Shown here: positions 1 to 5,774 of the stretch, piece after piece
How the letters are laid out: every line of letters starts with the position of its first letter
Numbering within the stretch: the stretch's first letter is position 1
DNA from: an uncultured Caryophanales bacterium
Lineage (GTDB): Bacteria > Bacillota_I > Bacilli_A > RFN20 > CAG-826
NCBI GenBank assembly: GCA_947165725.1
Contig: CAMVBL010000067.1
Coordinates: 1-5,807, forward strand
Length of the DNA stretch: 5,807 nucleotides
Direction of reading: 5' to 3'
Notes under the pieces: generated by a model
The model's input: the letters and a program-made list of their open reading frames with translations, nothing else
The model's database searches: none
What the model was told of the DNA's origin: nothing
Program-made: the position numbers and the translations under genes

Positions 1-11
1 ATTCTCTTTCA

Positions 12-102
12 TGGCGGAGTAGGAGAGACTCGAACTCTCGCACCAGTTACCCGATCTACTTCCTTAGCAGGGAAGCCCCTTCACCAACTTGGGTACTACT
101 CC
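12..102 (-). tRNA. tRNA-Ser, anticodon GCU (reads AGC/AGU)
   Basis: On the minus strand this 91-nt stretch folds as a class II tRNA. The 7-bp acceptor stem GGAGTAG/CTACTCC is perfect. The anticodon stem CTTCC/GGAAG encloses loop CTGCTAA, giving anticodon GCT. The T arm is GAGAG-TTCGAGT-CTCTC. A long variable arm of about 5 bp with a GTAA loop, discriminator G73 and an encoded CCA (plus 12-14) are all hallmarks of serine tRNA. It lies 62 bp downstream of proS on the same strand. I see neither an intrinsic terminator nor a convincing promoter between them, so it is probably co-transcribed with proS and cut out by tRNA-processing nucleases. Its own downstream terminator would lie outside the window. 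Confidence 0.96.
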
Positions 103-140
103 AGAGCGAACGCTCCTTATATTAACATAAAGAGCGAACG
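103..140 (-). repeat. 10-bp direct repeat in the proS to tRNA spacer
   Basis: The plus-strand decamer AGAGCGAACG occurs at 103-112 and again at 131-140, 28 bp apart. The copy at 103-112 directly abuts the 5' end of tRNA-Ser(GCU), so in the transcript CGTTCGCTCT is the last sequence before the RNase P cleavage site. The copies also supply the arms of alternative hairpins in this spacer. Both copies are visible in the sequence. Any processing role is inferred. Confidence 0.6.
111..136 (-). other. Hairpin between proS and tRNA-Ser(GCU)
   Basis: In the minus-strand transcript CGCTCTTTAT can pair with ATAAGGAGCG across the 6-nt loop GTTAAT: 10 bp with a single G-U pair. No T-tract follows on either strand, so this is not an intrinsic terminator. 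The 3' arm (GAGCG) can instead pair with the CGCTC that follows it at 104-108, forming a small GAGC-GTTC-GCTC hairpin against the tRNA. Likely roles are a processing signal or protection of the proS mRNA 3' end after tRNA release. Both roles are inferred. Confidence 0.5.
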
Positions 141-164
141 AAATTAAATAGTAATTTTTAAAAA

Positions 165-1601
165 TTAGTAGGCTTTAGCGAACAAGACAACCTTTTTGGC
201 TTTCTTGCCACAGACTGGACATGTCTCTGCGAAGGCCATTTGATTAAATGGAATGCAGCGTGCTGTGGCAGTTGTTAATTCTTTAATCTTATCTTCACAA
301 GCTTGTTCACCACACCACATCATCTTAGCGTAGCCACCTTTTTCCATGGCTTTATTGAATTCATCCATATTGGTGACTTCTGTGACATGGTCAAGTAAGT
401 AGTTATAAGCTTTTTCATACATTTCTTGATGGACTTGTTTGAATAATTGAAGAACGGTTTCCACCATTTCTTCTTTCTTAACAGTGATTTTACGACCATC
501 ATGACGGACGGCGATTGTGACCACGCCCGCTTCGATGTCTCTTGGACCGATTTCAATACGGAGTGGGACGCCTTTCATTTCATATTCAGAGAACTTCCAA
601 CCTGGTGTCTTATCAGATTCGTCTAATTTGACACGCACACAAGCATCTTTTAATAATTTTTCTAATTCTCTAGCGGCAGGAATGACGCCTGGTTTTTGTT
701 GAGCAACTGGAATAACCACCGCTTGGATTGGAGCAACATATGGTGGTAAAACTAAGCCATTGTCATCGCCATGAACCATAATAATAGCGCCTAATAATCT
801 TGTACTAACACCCCATGATGTTTGATGTGGATTATATAACTTACCATCTCTACCTTGGAATTTAATTCCAAAAGCTTCTGCAAAGCCTGTGCCGAAATAG
901 TGAGTTGTACCACTTTGTAAGGCTTTACCATCTGGCATTAAAGCTTCAATAGAATAGGTTTCCATCGCACCAGCGAATTTTTCTTTATCGGTCTTTCTAC
1001 CTTTAGTGAAAGGCACGGCTAAGATGTCACGACCTAAATCATCATAGATTTCTAACATCTTTAATGTTTCAGTTCTCGCTTCTTCTTCAGTTTCGTGCAT
1101 GGTATGACCTTCTTGCCATAAGAATTCAGCGCCTCTTAAGAATGGACGTGTAGTCTTTTCCCATCTCACGACTGAACACCATTGGTTATAGAGTTTTGGT
1201 AAATCTCTATAAGAAGAGATGATTTTAGCGTAATGTTCACAGAATAATGTTTCACTTGTTGGTCTAATGATTAATGGGTCATCAATCTTTTGACCACCAC
1301 CGATATCGGCAATTAAACATTCTGGAGCGAAACCTTCAACGTGATCCTTTTCTTTTTGTAATAAAGAAGTTGGGATAACAGTTGGCATGTAGACATTTTG
1401 GTGTCCGGTTTCTTTAAATCTTTTATTTAAATAATTTTGTATTTCTTCCCAAATAGCGTAACCATAGGGACGATAAATAATGAATCCTTTAACGGATGAA
1501 TAATCCATTAATTCCGCTTTACGGCATACATCTGTATACCATTGGGCAAAATCGTCTTCTTGACGAGTAATTGCATCATTTTTAATTTGGCCTTGTGCCA
1601 T
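165..1601 (-). CDS. proS: Prolyl-tRNA synthetase, type 3 (archaeal/eukaryote-like)
   Basis: This cytosolic class II enzyme attaches proline to tRNA-Pro using ATP. The 478 residues are full length for the short type 3 form. Motif 1 lies around residues 39-76. The proline-pocket TSE is at 115-117. Motif 2 spans about 146-168, with R146, E148 and WQEGH at 162-166. TTHYFGTGF is at 232-240. Motif 3 (GVSTRLLGA) is at 264-272 with R268. There is no room for the INS editing domain of bacterial-type ProRS between motifs 2 and 3. An anticodon-binding domain follows at about 290-395. The C-terminal domain carries a zinc-site pattern, C430-x4-C435 and C461-x2-C464, and the protein ends in tyrosine, both typical of this type. 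The ATG start is fixed by GAGGAGG 9 nt upstream. It sits 5 bp after the GGDEF/EAL-like gene, and the tRNA follows. Without an INS domain, clearing of Ala-tRNA-Pro would need a separate editing protein, which is not seen here. Confidence 0.97.
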   Translation of the reverse strand: MAQGQIKNDAITRQEDDFAQWYTDVCRKAELMDYSSVKGFIIYRPYGYAIWEEIQNYLNKRFKETGHQNVYMPTVIPTSLLQKEKDHVEGFAPECLIADIGGGQKIDDPLIIRPTSETLFCEHYAKIISSYRDLPKLYNQWCSVVRWEKTTRPFLRGAEFLWQEGHTMHETEEEARTETLKMLEIYDDLGRDILAVPFTKGRKTDKEKFAGAMETYSIEALMPDGKALQSGTTHYFGTGFAEAFGIKFQGRDGKLYNPHQTSWGVSTRLLGAIIMVHGDDNGLVLPPYVAPIQAVVIPVAQQKPGVIPAARELEKLLKDACVRVKLDESDKTPGWKFSEYEMKGVPLRIEIGPRDIEAGVVTIAVRHDGRKITVKKEEMVETVLQLFKQVHQEMYEKAYNYLLDHVTEVTNMDEFNKAMEKGGYAKMMWCGEQACEDKIKELTTATARCIPFNQMAFAETCPVCGKKAKKVVLFAKAY

Positions 1602-1606
1602 GTTGT

Positions 1607-3373
1607 TTATCCTCCTCGACGACGGGTGTTATCCATCATCATCAATTTTTCAATCTTCTTTCTATCTAATGGTAGGAGCATATCGTTACTAGAAGAGATT
1701 GTTTCAGAAGAAACGATGCTCACACCTGATTTAATAATCAGTTCTATTGCTTGCCAACCTTCCAAATCGGTGGCGATAATAGGTCGATGATATTTAAGAA
1801 GTGATTCGATAAGAGAGTGAATTGATAATCGTACACGATTATTCTTTTTAATTTCACCAATCATCATTGAGCCAGCAACGAAGTAATCGAAGTTGTAATA
1901 GACACTTGGGTCTAATAACAAGTTCTTATCTTTCATTAACATCGCTAGTTCATAGTGGCCACTTCTAAGCTTCTTAAGAGAATCATTAAGTAATTCTAAG
2001 TTAGAAGCATTTTCGTTAATCTCTTGTTCATTAAAGACAAGGACAAGATGGATGAGTTTACTTTGTGGGATTTGCGATAAAATCTCATACATGTGATCGA
2101 TATCTTGTAAAGATACGAGCATGAACAATCTTAAATCATCTTCTTGTTTTTCACTAGCAAACTTTGGAATAACGTAGCGGGAGATCATCGCAAAGAAGTC
2201 TTTGCTCTTACCAACTTTAGCAGCGTATTTACTCATTTCTGCGAAAGAGGCAAATGGTGAATCATAGGCTTTGATGTATTCAAAGTAACCAATGGTCTTG
2301 CATTTATTGACATCAAAGATTGGTCTAAATAAGTAACGTAAAGAGTTAGGTCGCATGAGGTTTTCGACTTCTTCTCTATAACGGTCAATCTCAATAAGAG
2401 GTGCGGCTTGCTTTTGGTAAAGCAATATTTCTTGACCATGATGCTGCGCGGACATACAAGCTTCTTGGGCTTTAACCACCATTGAATCAAAGTCTTGATA
2501 ATATTGGGCATTTTCCACAACACCGATTGAGAAGTTAATAGATTCTGCAAAGCCATTAACACCAATACACTTTTTAATGTTATGGGCCATAGATGTCGCT
2601 AGAACCATGGCTTCATCTCTAGAGGAGATTCTTAAATCGAATAATAATAGTTCATTTTCACCACCATCGATAATTTGTCTAGAGACACGTGGGTTACTAG
2701 CATATGGATAAATGGCATTTTTCAGTGTCATAATCATGTAGCGTTCAATCTTATCATTAGATAAGAATTTTTGTCTAATGTAATAGAAACGGATAGCAAA
2801 AGTGAAACCCTTTAAGCTCTTTTCTTTGAGGATTAAGGATTCCATTGTGCTTCTTTTGACCACACCAGTGAAGAGAGCTTTTTTCTTCTTTTTATTTGTG
2901 GAGTTATTTGGTGTGATGTATTTAAGAATGAAGGATTCTAAGTGGATAATACCTTCGTTTGGATCGTATTTAAGTAACTTAAGTAAGGAGAAATATGTGC
3001 TACGGCCATGGTTAAGAAGGACGTCCGCTTCGACATATTTATCAGCGTTTTTATAGTCAGTACAGATGTCATAAATCCAAGTTTTAACCTTATCAATATC
3101 ATTGGCGTGGAAATGAGAATAGAAAGTATTGATGTCAATTTTTTTCTTGTTTCTTAAATCGGAACGATTGAAATAAATAACTGAGTTATTCTTTGGGTCT
3201 ATGATGTAAATTCTTAATGTTGTGGACTCCGCTTGGATACGGTTATCGTAGCCTTTATCTTTCTTCGTGGAGACGAGGAATGTGATTAATAAAATGATGA
3301 CAAAAACTAGTAACACCACGACAATGATGAAGAAGGATTTGAACTGTAAGTTGTTGAAATTAAACCATTCCAT
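1607..3373 (-). CDS. Membrane-anchored degenerate GGDEF/EAL-domain protein
   Basis: This 588-residue protein has one N-terminal membrane helix (about 13-35), then a PAS-like region (about 50-155), a lysine-rich linker (161-165), a GGDEF-like domain (about 170-320) and an EAL-like domain (about 330-580), all probably cytosolic. Intact versions make or break cyclic di-GMP, but both catalytic sites look lost. GGDEF reads GGENE at 237-241, although the FSIGVVE strand (281-287) is kept, and the usual early metal-binding Asp region is absent. EAL reads as part of GYFEYIKAY (362-370). The NxS, ExTE and DDFG positions appear as VSL, VFNE and MKD, and AEGVE is ATDLE (534-538). It is probably a sensor or c-di-GMP-binding scaffold, or has a different ligand. 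The ATG is the only usable start: an in-frame TAG lies three codons upstream and the next Met is residue 177. No Shine-Dalgarno sequence precedes it. It is the first gene of the proS operon. The domain assignment is by pattern, and exact alignment in the EAL part is uncertain. Confidence 0.75.
   Translation of the reverse strand: MEWFNFNNLQFKSFFIIVVVLLVFVIILLITFLVSTKKDKGYDNRIQAESTTLRIYIIDPKNNSVIYFNRSDLRNKKKIDINTFYSHFHANDIDKVKTWIYDICTDYKNADKYVEADVLLNHGRSTYFSLLKLLKYDPNEGIIHLESFILKYITPNNSTNKKKKKALFTGVVKRSTMESLILKEKSLKGFTFAIRFYYIRQKFLSNDKIERYMIMTLKNAIYPYASNPRVSRQIIDGGENELLLFDLRISSRDEAMVLATSMAHNIKKCIGVNGFAESINFSIGVVENAQYYQDFDSMVVKAQEACMSAQHHGQEILLYQKQAAPLIEIDRYREEVENLMRPNSLRYLFRPIFDVNKCKTIGYFEYIKAYDSPFASFAEMSKYAAKVGKSKDFFAMISRYVIPKFASEKQEDDLRLFMLVSLQDIDHMYEILSQIPQSKLIHLVLVFNEQEINENASNLELLNDSLKKLRSGHYELAMLMKDKNLLLDPSVYYNFDYFVAGSMMIGEIKKNNRVRLSIHSLIESLLKYHRPIIATDLEGWQAIELIIKSGVSIVSSETISSSNDMLLPLDRKKIEKLMMMDNTRRRGG
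1611..1617 (-). promoter_or_regulatory. proS Shine-Dalgarno sequence inside the upstream gene
   Basis: GAGGAGG on the minus strand lies 9 nt before the proS ATG and within the final codons (Arg-Gly-Gly, just before TAA) of the GGDEF/EAL-like gene. Ribosomes finishing the upstream frame stop next to the proS start, an arrangement typical of translational coupling. The placement is seen directly. Coupling is inferred. Confidence 0.85.
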
Positions 3374-3381
3374 ACTTGTCT

Positions 3382-3410
3382 ATTATACTTTGGTTGAATG
3401 AATTTGACTA
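3382..3410 (-). promoter_or_regulatory. Promoter of the GGDEF/EAL-proS operon
   Basis: On the minus strand a perfect TATAAT (plus 3382-3387) lies 17 bp downstream of TAGTCA (plus 3405-3410), which matches the TTGACA -35 box at four of six positions. Only 8 nt separate the -10 box from the ATG at 3373. Transcription should therefore begin about 1-2 nt before the start codon, giving a leaderless mRNA. Confidence 0.75.
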
Positions 3411-3423
3411 GATGTCCAAATTC
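3400..3423. promoter_or_regulatory. Inverted repeat over the operon -35 box, candidate operator
   Basis: GAATTTG (3400-3406) and CAAATTC (3417-3423) are perfect 7-bp inverted arms. Adding the inner GAC/GTC and allowing one bulged base extends the arms to about 9-10 bp around TAGAT. The outer flanks (GAAT near 3394, ATTCAATT near 3420) continue the symmetry loosely. The element covers the -35 hexamer of the minus-strand operon and lies clear of the tRNA promoter's -10 region. It would suit a dimeric repressor, or be a cruciform with no regulator. Chance is possible in such AT-rich DNA. Confidence 0.4.
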
Positions 3424-3454
3424 AATTAAATAAAGTTTCAAATAGGCTAACTTT

Positions 3455-3463
3455 TGGTATAAT
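3455..3463 (+). promoter_or_regulatory. Extended -10 promoter of tRNA-Ser(CGA)
   Basis: TGGTATAAT is an extended -10 element (TG-N-TATAAT). The -35 region 16-17 bp upstream (TTTCAA or GTTTCA near 3435-3441) is weak, as is usual with extended -10 promoters. The predicted start near 3470 is only about 3 nt before the mature tRNA. Confidence 0.75.
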
Positions 3464-3472
3464 TACACTTAC

Positions 3473-3563
3473 GGAGGAATACCCAAGCGGTTGAAGGGGG
3501 CAGTTTCGAAAACTGCTAGGAGGTGCAAGCCTCGCATGGGTTCGAATCCCATTCCCTCCGCCA
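3473..3563 (+). tRNA. tRNA-Ser, anticodon CGA (reads UCG)
   Basis: This is a 91-nt class II tRNA. The anticodon stem GCAGT/ACTGC encloses TTCGAAA, giving anticodon CGA. The variable arm GAGGT-GCAA-GCCTC is long. The T arm is ATGGG-TTCGAAT-CCCAT, with discriminator G73 and an encoded CCA. It shares GGAG, TACCCAAG and GAAGGGG with the tRNA-Ser(GCU) at the left end. The acceptor stem GGAGGAA/TCCCTCC has an A-C mismatch at pair 6-67. The gene stands alone, with its own promoter upstream and a terminator 11 bp downstream. Confidence 0.95.
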
Positions 3564-3574
3564 AAAACGAAAAA

Positions 3575-3603
3575 AACCTAGCGCATGTCTAGGTTGTTTT
3601 TTT
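3575..3603. terminator. Bidirectional intrinsic terminator
   Basis: AACCTAG (3575-3581) and CTAGGTT (3589-3595) form a perfect 7-bp stem around a 7-nt loop. It is followed on the plus strand by GTTTTTTT and preceded by a run of seven A (3570-3576) that acts as the T-tract on the minus strand. It can end tRNA-Ser(CGA) transcription rightwards and YitT gene transcription leftwards. Confidence 0.88.
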
Positions 3604-3621
3604 ATCTTAAATAGGATAATT

Positions 3622-4665
3622 TTATTCTAATGGTTTGATGTAGAAGTTGCCATACACTTGTTTTAACGAAGTGACAGCGATGAAAGCGTGTTCATCAACC
3701 TTCTTAGCAACGTTAACAACTTTATTAACTTCACTAGAAGAAACCGCCATCCAAAGAACAATCTTTTCTGCTCCAGAATAAGCACCATGTCCATTAATTA
3801 TCGTTGCTGAGTGTGGGAAGTTAGCAATAATAATCTCTGGCATATGCTCTTTACTAGTGATGATTTGAATAAGCATCTTCTTATTCCTTAAATTAATCGC
3901 GTCAATAATAAGTCCCACAAGCATCAAATAGATGATGGAGAAGAAGACAGAATATAAGGAATAAATATAGTTTCCAGTCTGGACACCTTTAAGCAATGCG
4001 TAGGTTGTAACGATAAAGGCATTAATGATCACACCATATTTACCAATTTGTGTTGATTTTCTAGTGGCGATATAACATGAAACAATATCAATACCACCAC
4101 ATGAGATACCACCAACGAAAGCGAGCGCACTAGCTAAGCCTGTACATATGGCAGCGAAAATAACACGCACAAGTATGGTGTTAAGTGGGTGATTAATATA
4201 TTCTAAGATGCCTTCTGCCCCATCGTTGAATGAGAAGTCGGCAACCATTTGACCAATATGGTGTTGAGAGAATATCCAAATAAATAGAGATGATAAAGCA
4301 ACGTTAATAGCAGTAAAGATTGAGAAACGTTTACCAAGCTTTAAGAAACTAAAGATTAATAAAGGAACGTTTAGTAAGGAGTAGCCAATCGCTTGCACCA
4401 CGTTAGCGCCCACTGGCTTACCTGTGATAAATTCGATACCTAACGCGATGACTTGGGAAATACCAGAGACACCGCCGGTAGCAAGAATAAATCCATCTTC
4501 AGTGGATGGAGATGTAAAACAAGAGAAACCAAAGGCAAATATTAATGCCGCGACTGCAGCAATAAAAAAGCCGCCGAGATACTCTAAAACGGTTTTAAAG
4601 ATATAATGATCGAACAAGAAGTTGTCGATTTGTTTCTTAATGCGTGCTGTCTTTGTTTTTACCAT
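3622..4665 (-). CDS. YitT-family membrane protein (YitT membrane domain + DUF2179)
   Basis: This 347-residue integral membrane protein follows the YitT layout: a short basic N-terminus, hydrophobic helices at roughly 27-50, 60-80, 91-109, 113-132, 163-185 and 211-256, then a soluble C-terminal DUF2179 domain (about 262-345). The two halves of the membrane part carry related glycine motifs, GGVSGIS at 64-70 and GGISCGGIDI at 185-194. The DUF2179 signature is INGHGAYSGAEK (290-301) followed by DEHAFIAV (324-331). The family is widespread in Firmicutes and often described as a putative transporter; its substrate is unknown. The transcript appears to contain this gene alone. The ATG is the only plausible start: an in-frame TAA lies nine codons upstream with no ATG, GTG or TTG between, and the next Met is residue 140. 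There is no Shine-Dalgarno sequence, so translation is probably leaderless. Family assignment is firm; the biochemical role is not. Confidence 0.93.
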   Translation of the reverse strand: MVKTKTARIKKQIDNFLFDHYIFKTVLEYLGGFFIAAVAALIFAFGFSCFTSPSTEDGFILATGGVSGISQVIALGIEFITGKPVGANVVQAIGYSLLNVPLLIFSFLKLGKRFSIFTAINVALSSLFIWIFSQHHIGQMVADFSFNDGAEGILEYINHPLNTILVRVIFAAICTGLASALAFVGGISCGGIDIVSCYIATRKSTQIGKYGVIINAFIVTTYALLKGVQTGNYIYSLYSVFFSIIYLMLVGLIIDAINLRNKKMLIQIITSKEHMPEIIIANFPHSATIINGHGAYSGAEKIVLWMAVSSSEVNKVVNVAKKVDEHAFIAVTSLKQVYGNFYIKPLE

Positions 4666-4676
4666 CGCGAGATTAT

Positions 4677-4705
4677 TGTATACCTTGTTTTAGAAAAAAC
4701 AACAA
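4677..4705 (-). promoter_or_regulatory. Promoter of the YitT-family gene
   Basis: On the minus strand TTGTTG (plus 4700-4705) lies 17 bp from TATACA (plus 4677-4682). An overlapping -10 reading, TACAAT (4675-4680), with TTGTTT also fits. The ATG follows 9-11 nt after the -10 box, so the leader would be about 3-5 nt with no room for a ribosome binding site. Confidence 0.6.
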
Positions 4706-4712
4706 AATATGA

Positions 4713-4740
4713 TTGTTAAGTCCATTTTTTCTAGTATAAT
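4713..4740 (+). promoter_or_regulatory. Main promoter of the 282-residue protein gene
   Basis: TTGTTA (4713-4718) and a perfect TATAAT (4735-4740) are separated by 16 bp. The predicted start is near 4747, leaving a leader of about 118 nt. This promoter is back to back with the YitT promoter: the two -35 boxes are only 7 bp apart, so the two polymerases may interfere or share a regulator. Confidence 0.78.
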
Positions 4741-4746
4741 TGAAAA

Positions 4747-4864
4747 CGTTGCGCACCCTAAATGTGCATTGATCAAAACACAATTGATTAACAATTGTTA
4801 TTGAAATAAAAAATATTGAGTGATAAGATTATCACGCTATATGTAAATATAGGAGGCTTATAAC
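4747..4864 (+). other. Structured 5' leader of the 282-residue protein gene
   Basis: About 118 nt separate the predicted transcription start from the ATG. Several hairpins are possible: GCAC/GTGC (4753-4767), ACAATTG/CAATTGT (4780-4798), GTGATAA/TTATCAC (4820-4835, 7 bp, GA centre) and CTATAT/ATATAG with loop GTAA (4837-4852). The last includes the first two bases of the AGGAGG ribosome binding site. A possible second promoter, TTGAAA (4801-4806)-17-TAAGAT (4824-4829), overlaps the GTGATAA palindrome, which could then be an operator. I recognise no known riboswitch, T-box or terminator-antiterminator pair. Confidence 0.45.
4851..4856 (+). promoter_or_regulatory. Strong ribosome binding site AGGAGG
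   Basis: AGGAGG lies 8 nt before the ATG at 4865, near-ideal complementarity and spacing, and it fixes the start. Its first two bases also close the 4837-4852 hairpin. That hairpin is AT-only apart from its closing C-G pair, so it would block the site only weakly. Confidence 0.85.
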
Positions 4865-5713
4865 ATGGTAGTATTAAGAGCAATCGGTGGATTTTTCGCG
4901 AGAATCGGCCGTTGGATTAAAGAAACAGCATGGATCCAACCATTATTAATCGTTGGCGCCATCTTCGCAGTCATCTTCTCTATTCCACACATTATCAAAG
5001 GTGTGAGTAGTTGGTTCGATGAAAGCGACAGTGCAAACAAATTCCTCACAAGATATCGTTTAGACTTAAAAGATGCTAACGTTGTCCCAGATGGTAAATA
5101 TGTTGGTAAATCCAAAGTCGATGAATTCCTCACCTATGTTGAAGATGGTGAAACAGAAAAAATCAAATCAACTTATGGCGAAAGATTCTTTGTTGCCTTT
5201 GTTAAAGATGATAGCAGCAGTAAAGATTTATATGGCGGTTTAAAGACCTTCAAAGATAAATGGGCTGCTAAGGACCAAGAATTCGTTGGTATTGATAAAA
5301 ATTTATTAAAAGGCGATTTCAGACTCCACACCATCTATGTTGACTCCACAACTACTGTTGATGGCGAAGAAATCAACTTATTCGATGAAGTTTGGACAAA
5401 CCACTACACATTGTTTGAAACAATGGCGACAAGTAATTACTTAGAAACAACTTACTATGCTATGAACCATAGTTACAAAGTTTCTGATTATGAAAAAGCC
5501 TTCACATCTACTAATTTAGATGCTTGCCCAATGAACACTCCACTAGTCATGTTCTTTGACTTCAGTGAAGACAATCCATTAAAGGATAATCAAAAGGTCT
5601 CAGGCTTAAGTGATGTCATCTTCACACTTGAAGGTTCATCCGATCTCGAAAGAGCTCGTACTCTTAAGAACTGTTGGTCACACACCGACAAGTTCGGAAA
5701 ACTCATGAAGTAA
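4865..5713 (+). CDS. Unrecognised single-pass membrane protein with large extracellular domain
   Basis: I do not recognise this 282-residue protein. It has a basic, amphipathic N-terminus (R5, R13, R16, K19), one hydrophobic helix at about 25-44 and a hydrophilic region of about 235 residues. The positive-inside rule places the N-terminus in the cytosol and the large domain outside. No signal-peptidase or lipobox motif is evident. The outer domain weakly resembles a thioredoxin fold: strand FFVAFV (108-113), then DDSSSK (115-120) where a CxxC would sit, a helix to about 134, strand HTIYVD (155-160) and NTPLVMFFD (224-232) resembling the cis-proline strand. Only C221 and C270 are present, so thioredoxin-type redox chemistry is unlikely. 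A strong promoter, ideal ribosome binding site and own terminator suggest a well-expressed single-gene transcript. The protein is probably real; its function is unknown and the fold idea is tentative. Confidence 0.85.
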   Translation: MVVLRAIGGFFARIGRWIKETAWIQPLLIVGAIFAVIFSIPHIIKGVSSWFDESDSANKFLTRYRLDLKDANVVPDGKYVGKSKVDEFLTYVEDGETEKIKSTYGERFFVAFVKDDSSSKDLYGGLKTFKDKWAAKDQEFVGIDKNLLKGDFRLHTIYVDSTTTVDGEEINLFDEVWTNHYTLFETMATSNYLETTYYAMNHSYKVSDYEKAFTSTNLDACPMNTPLVMFFDFSEDNPLKDNQKVSGLSDVIFTLEGSSDLERARTLKNCWSHTDKFGKLMK

Positions 5714-5719
5714 AGAATT

Positions 5720-5743
5720 AACCGCTTTGGCGGTTTTTCTTTT
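5720..5743 (+). terminator. Intrinsic terminator of the 282-residue protein gene
   Basis: AACCGC (5720-5725) and GCGGTT (5730-5735) pair around the loop TTTG, and the run TTTTTCTTTT follows. It begins 6 bp after the stop codon, which supports a single-gene transcript. Confidence 0.9.
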
Positions 5744-5774
5744 ATACTAGATATATCTGTTTAACAAATAATGT

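Noticed and set aside
111..136. Terminator between proS and tRNA-Ser(GCU)
   Set aside because: The stem is good, but neither strand has a T-tract after it.
1542..1790. Plus-strand open frame of 82 codons across the proS and GGDEF/EAL junction
   Set aside because: It lies opposite two well-supported genes, has no ribosome binding site and encodes nothing recognisable.
2802..3056. Plus-strand open frame of 84 codons
   Set aside because: It is antisense to the GGDEF/EAL-like gene, and its phenylalanine-rich stretch is the mirror of that gene's lysine run. There is no initiation signal.
3404..3432. Second plus-strand promoter TTGACT-17-TAAATA ahead of tRNA-Ser(CGA)
   Set aside because: The -35 is good but the -10 matches poorly, and the extended -10 at 3455-3463 explains the tRNA better.
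12..3563. tRNA genes as integration sites of a mobile island
   Set aside because: There is no integrase, no repeat of a tRNA 3' end, and the neighbouring genes look like ordinary chromosomal genes.
4741..4755. TGAAAACGTTGCGCA just after the -10 box, resembling a catabolite-responsive (CcpA) or LacI-family operator
   Set aside because: The left half fits (TGAAAACG) but the right half fails at three conserved positions, so it is too weak to call without further copies.
4858..5133. Minus-strand open frame of 91 codons
   Set aside because: It is antisense to the 282-residue protein gene, which has a promoter, ideal ribosome binding site and terminator. The reverse frame has none of these.
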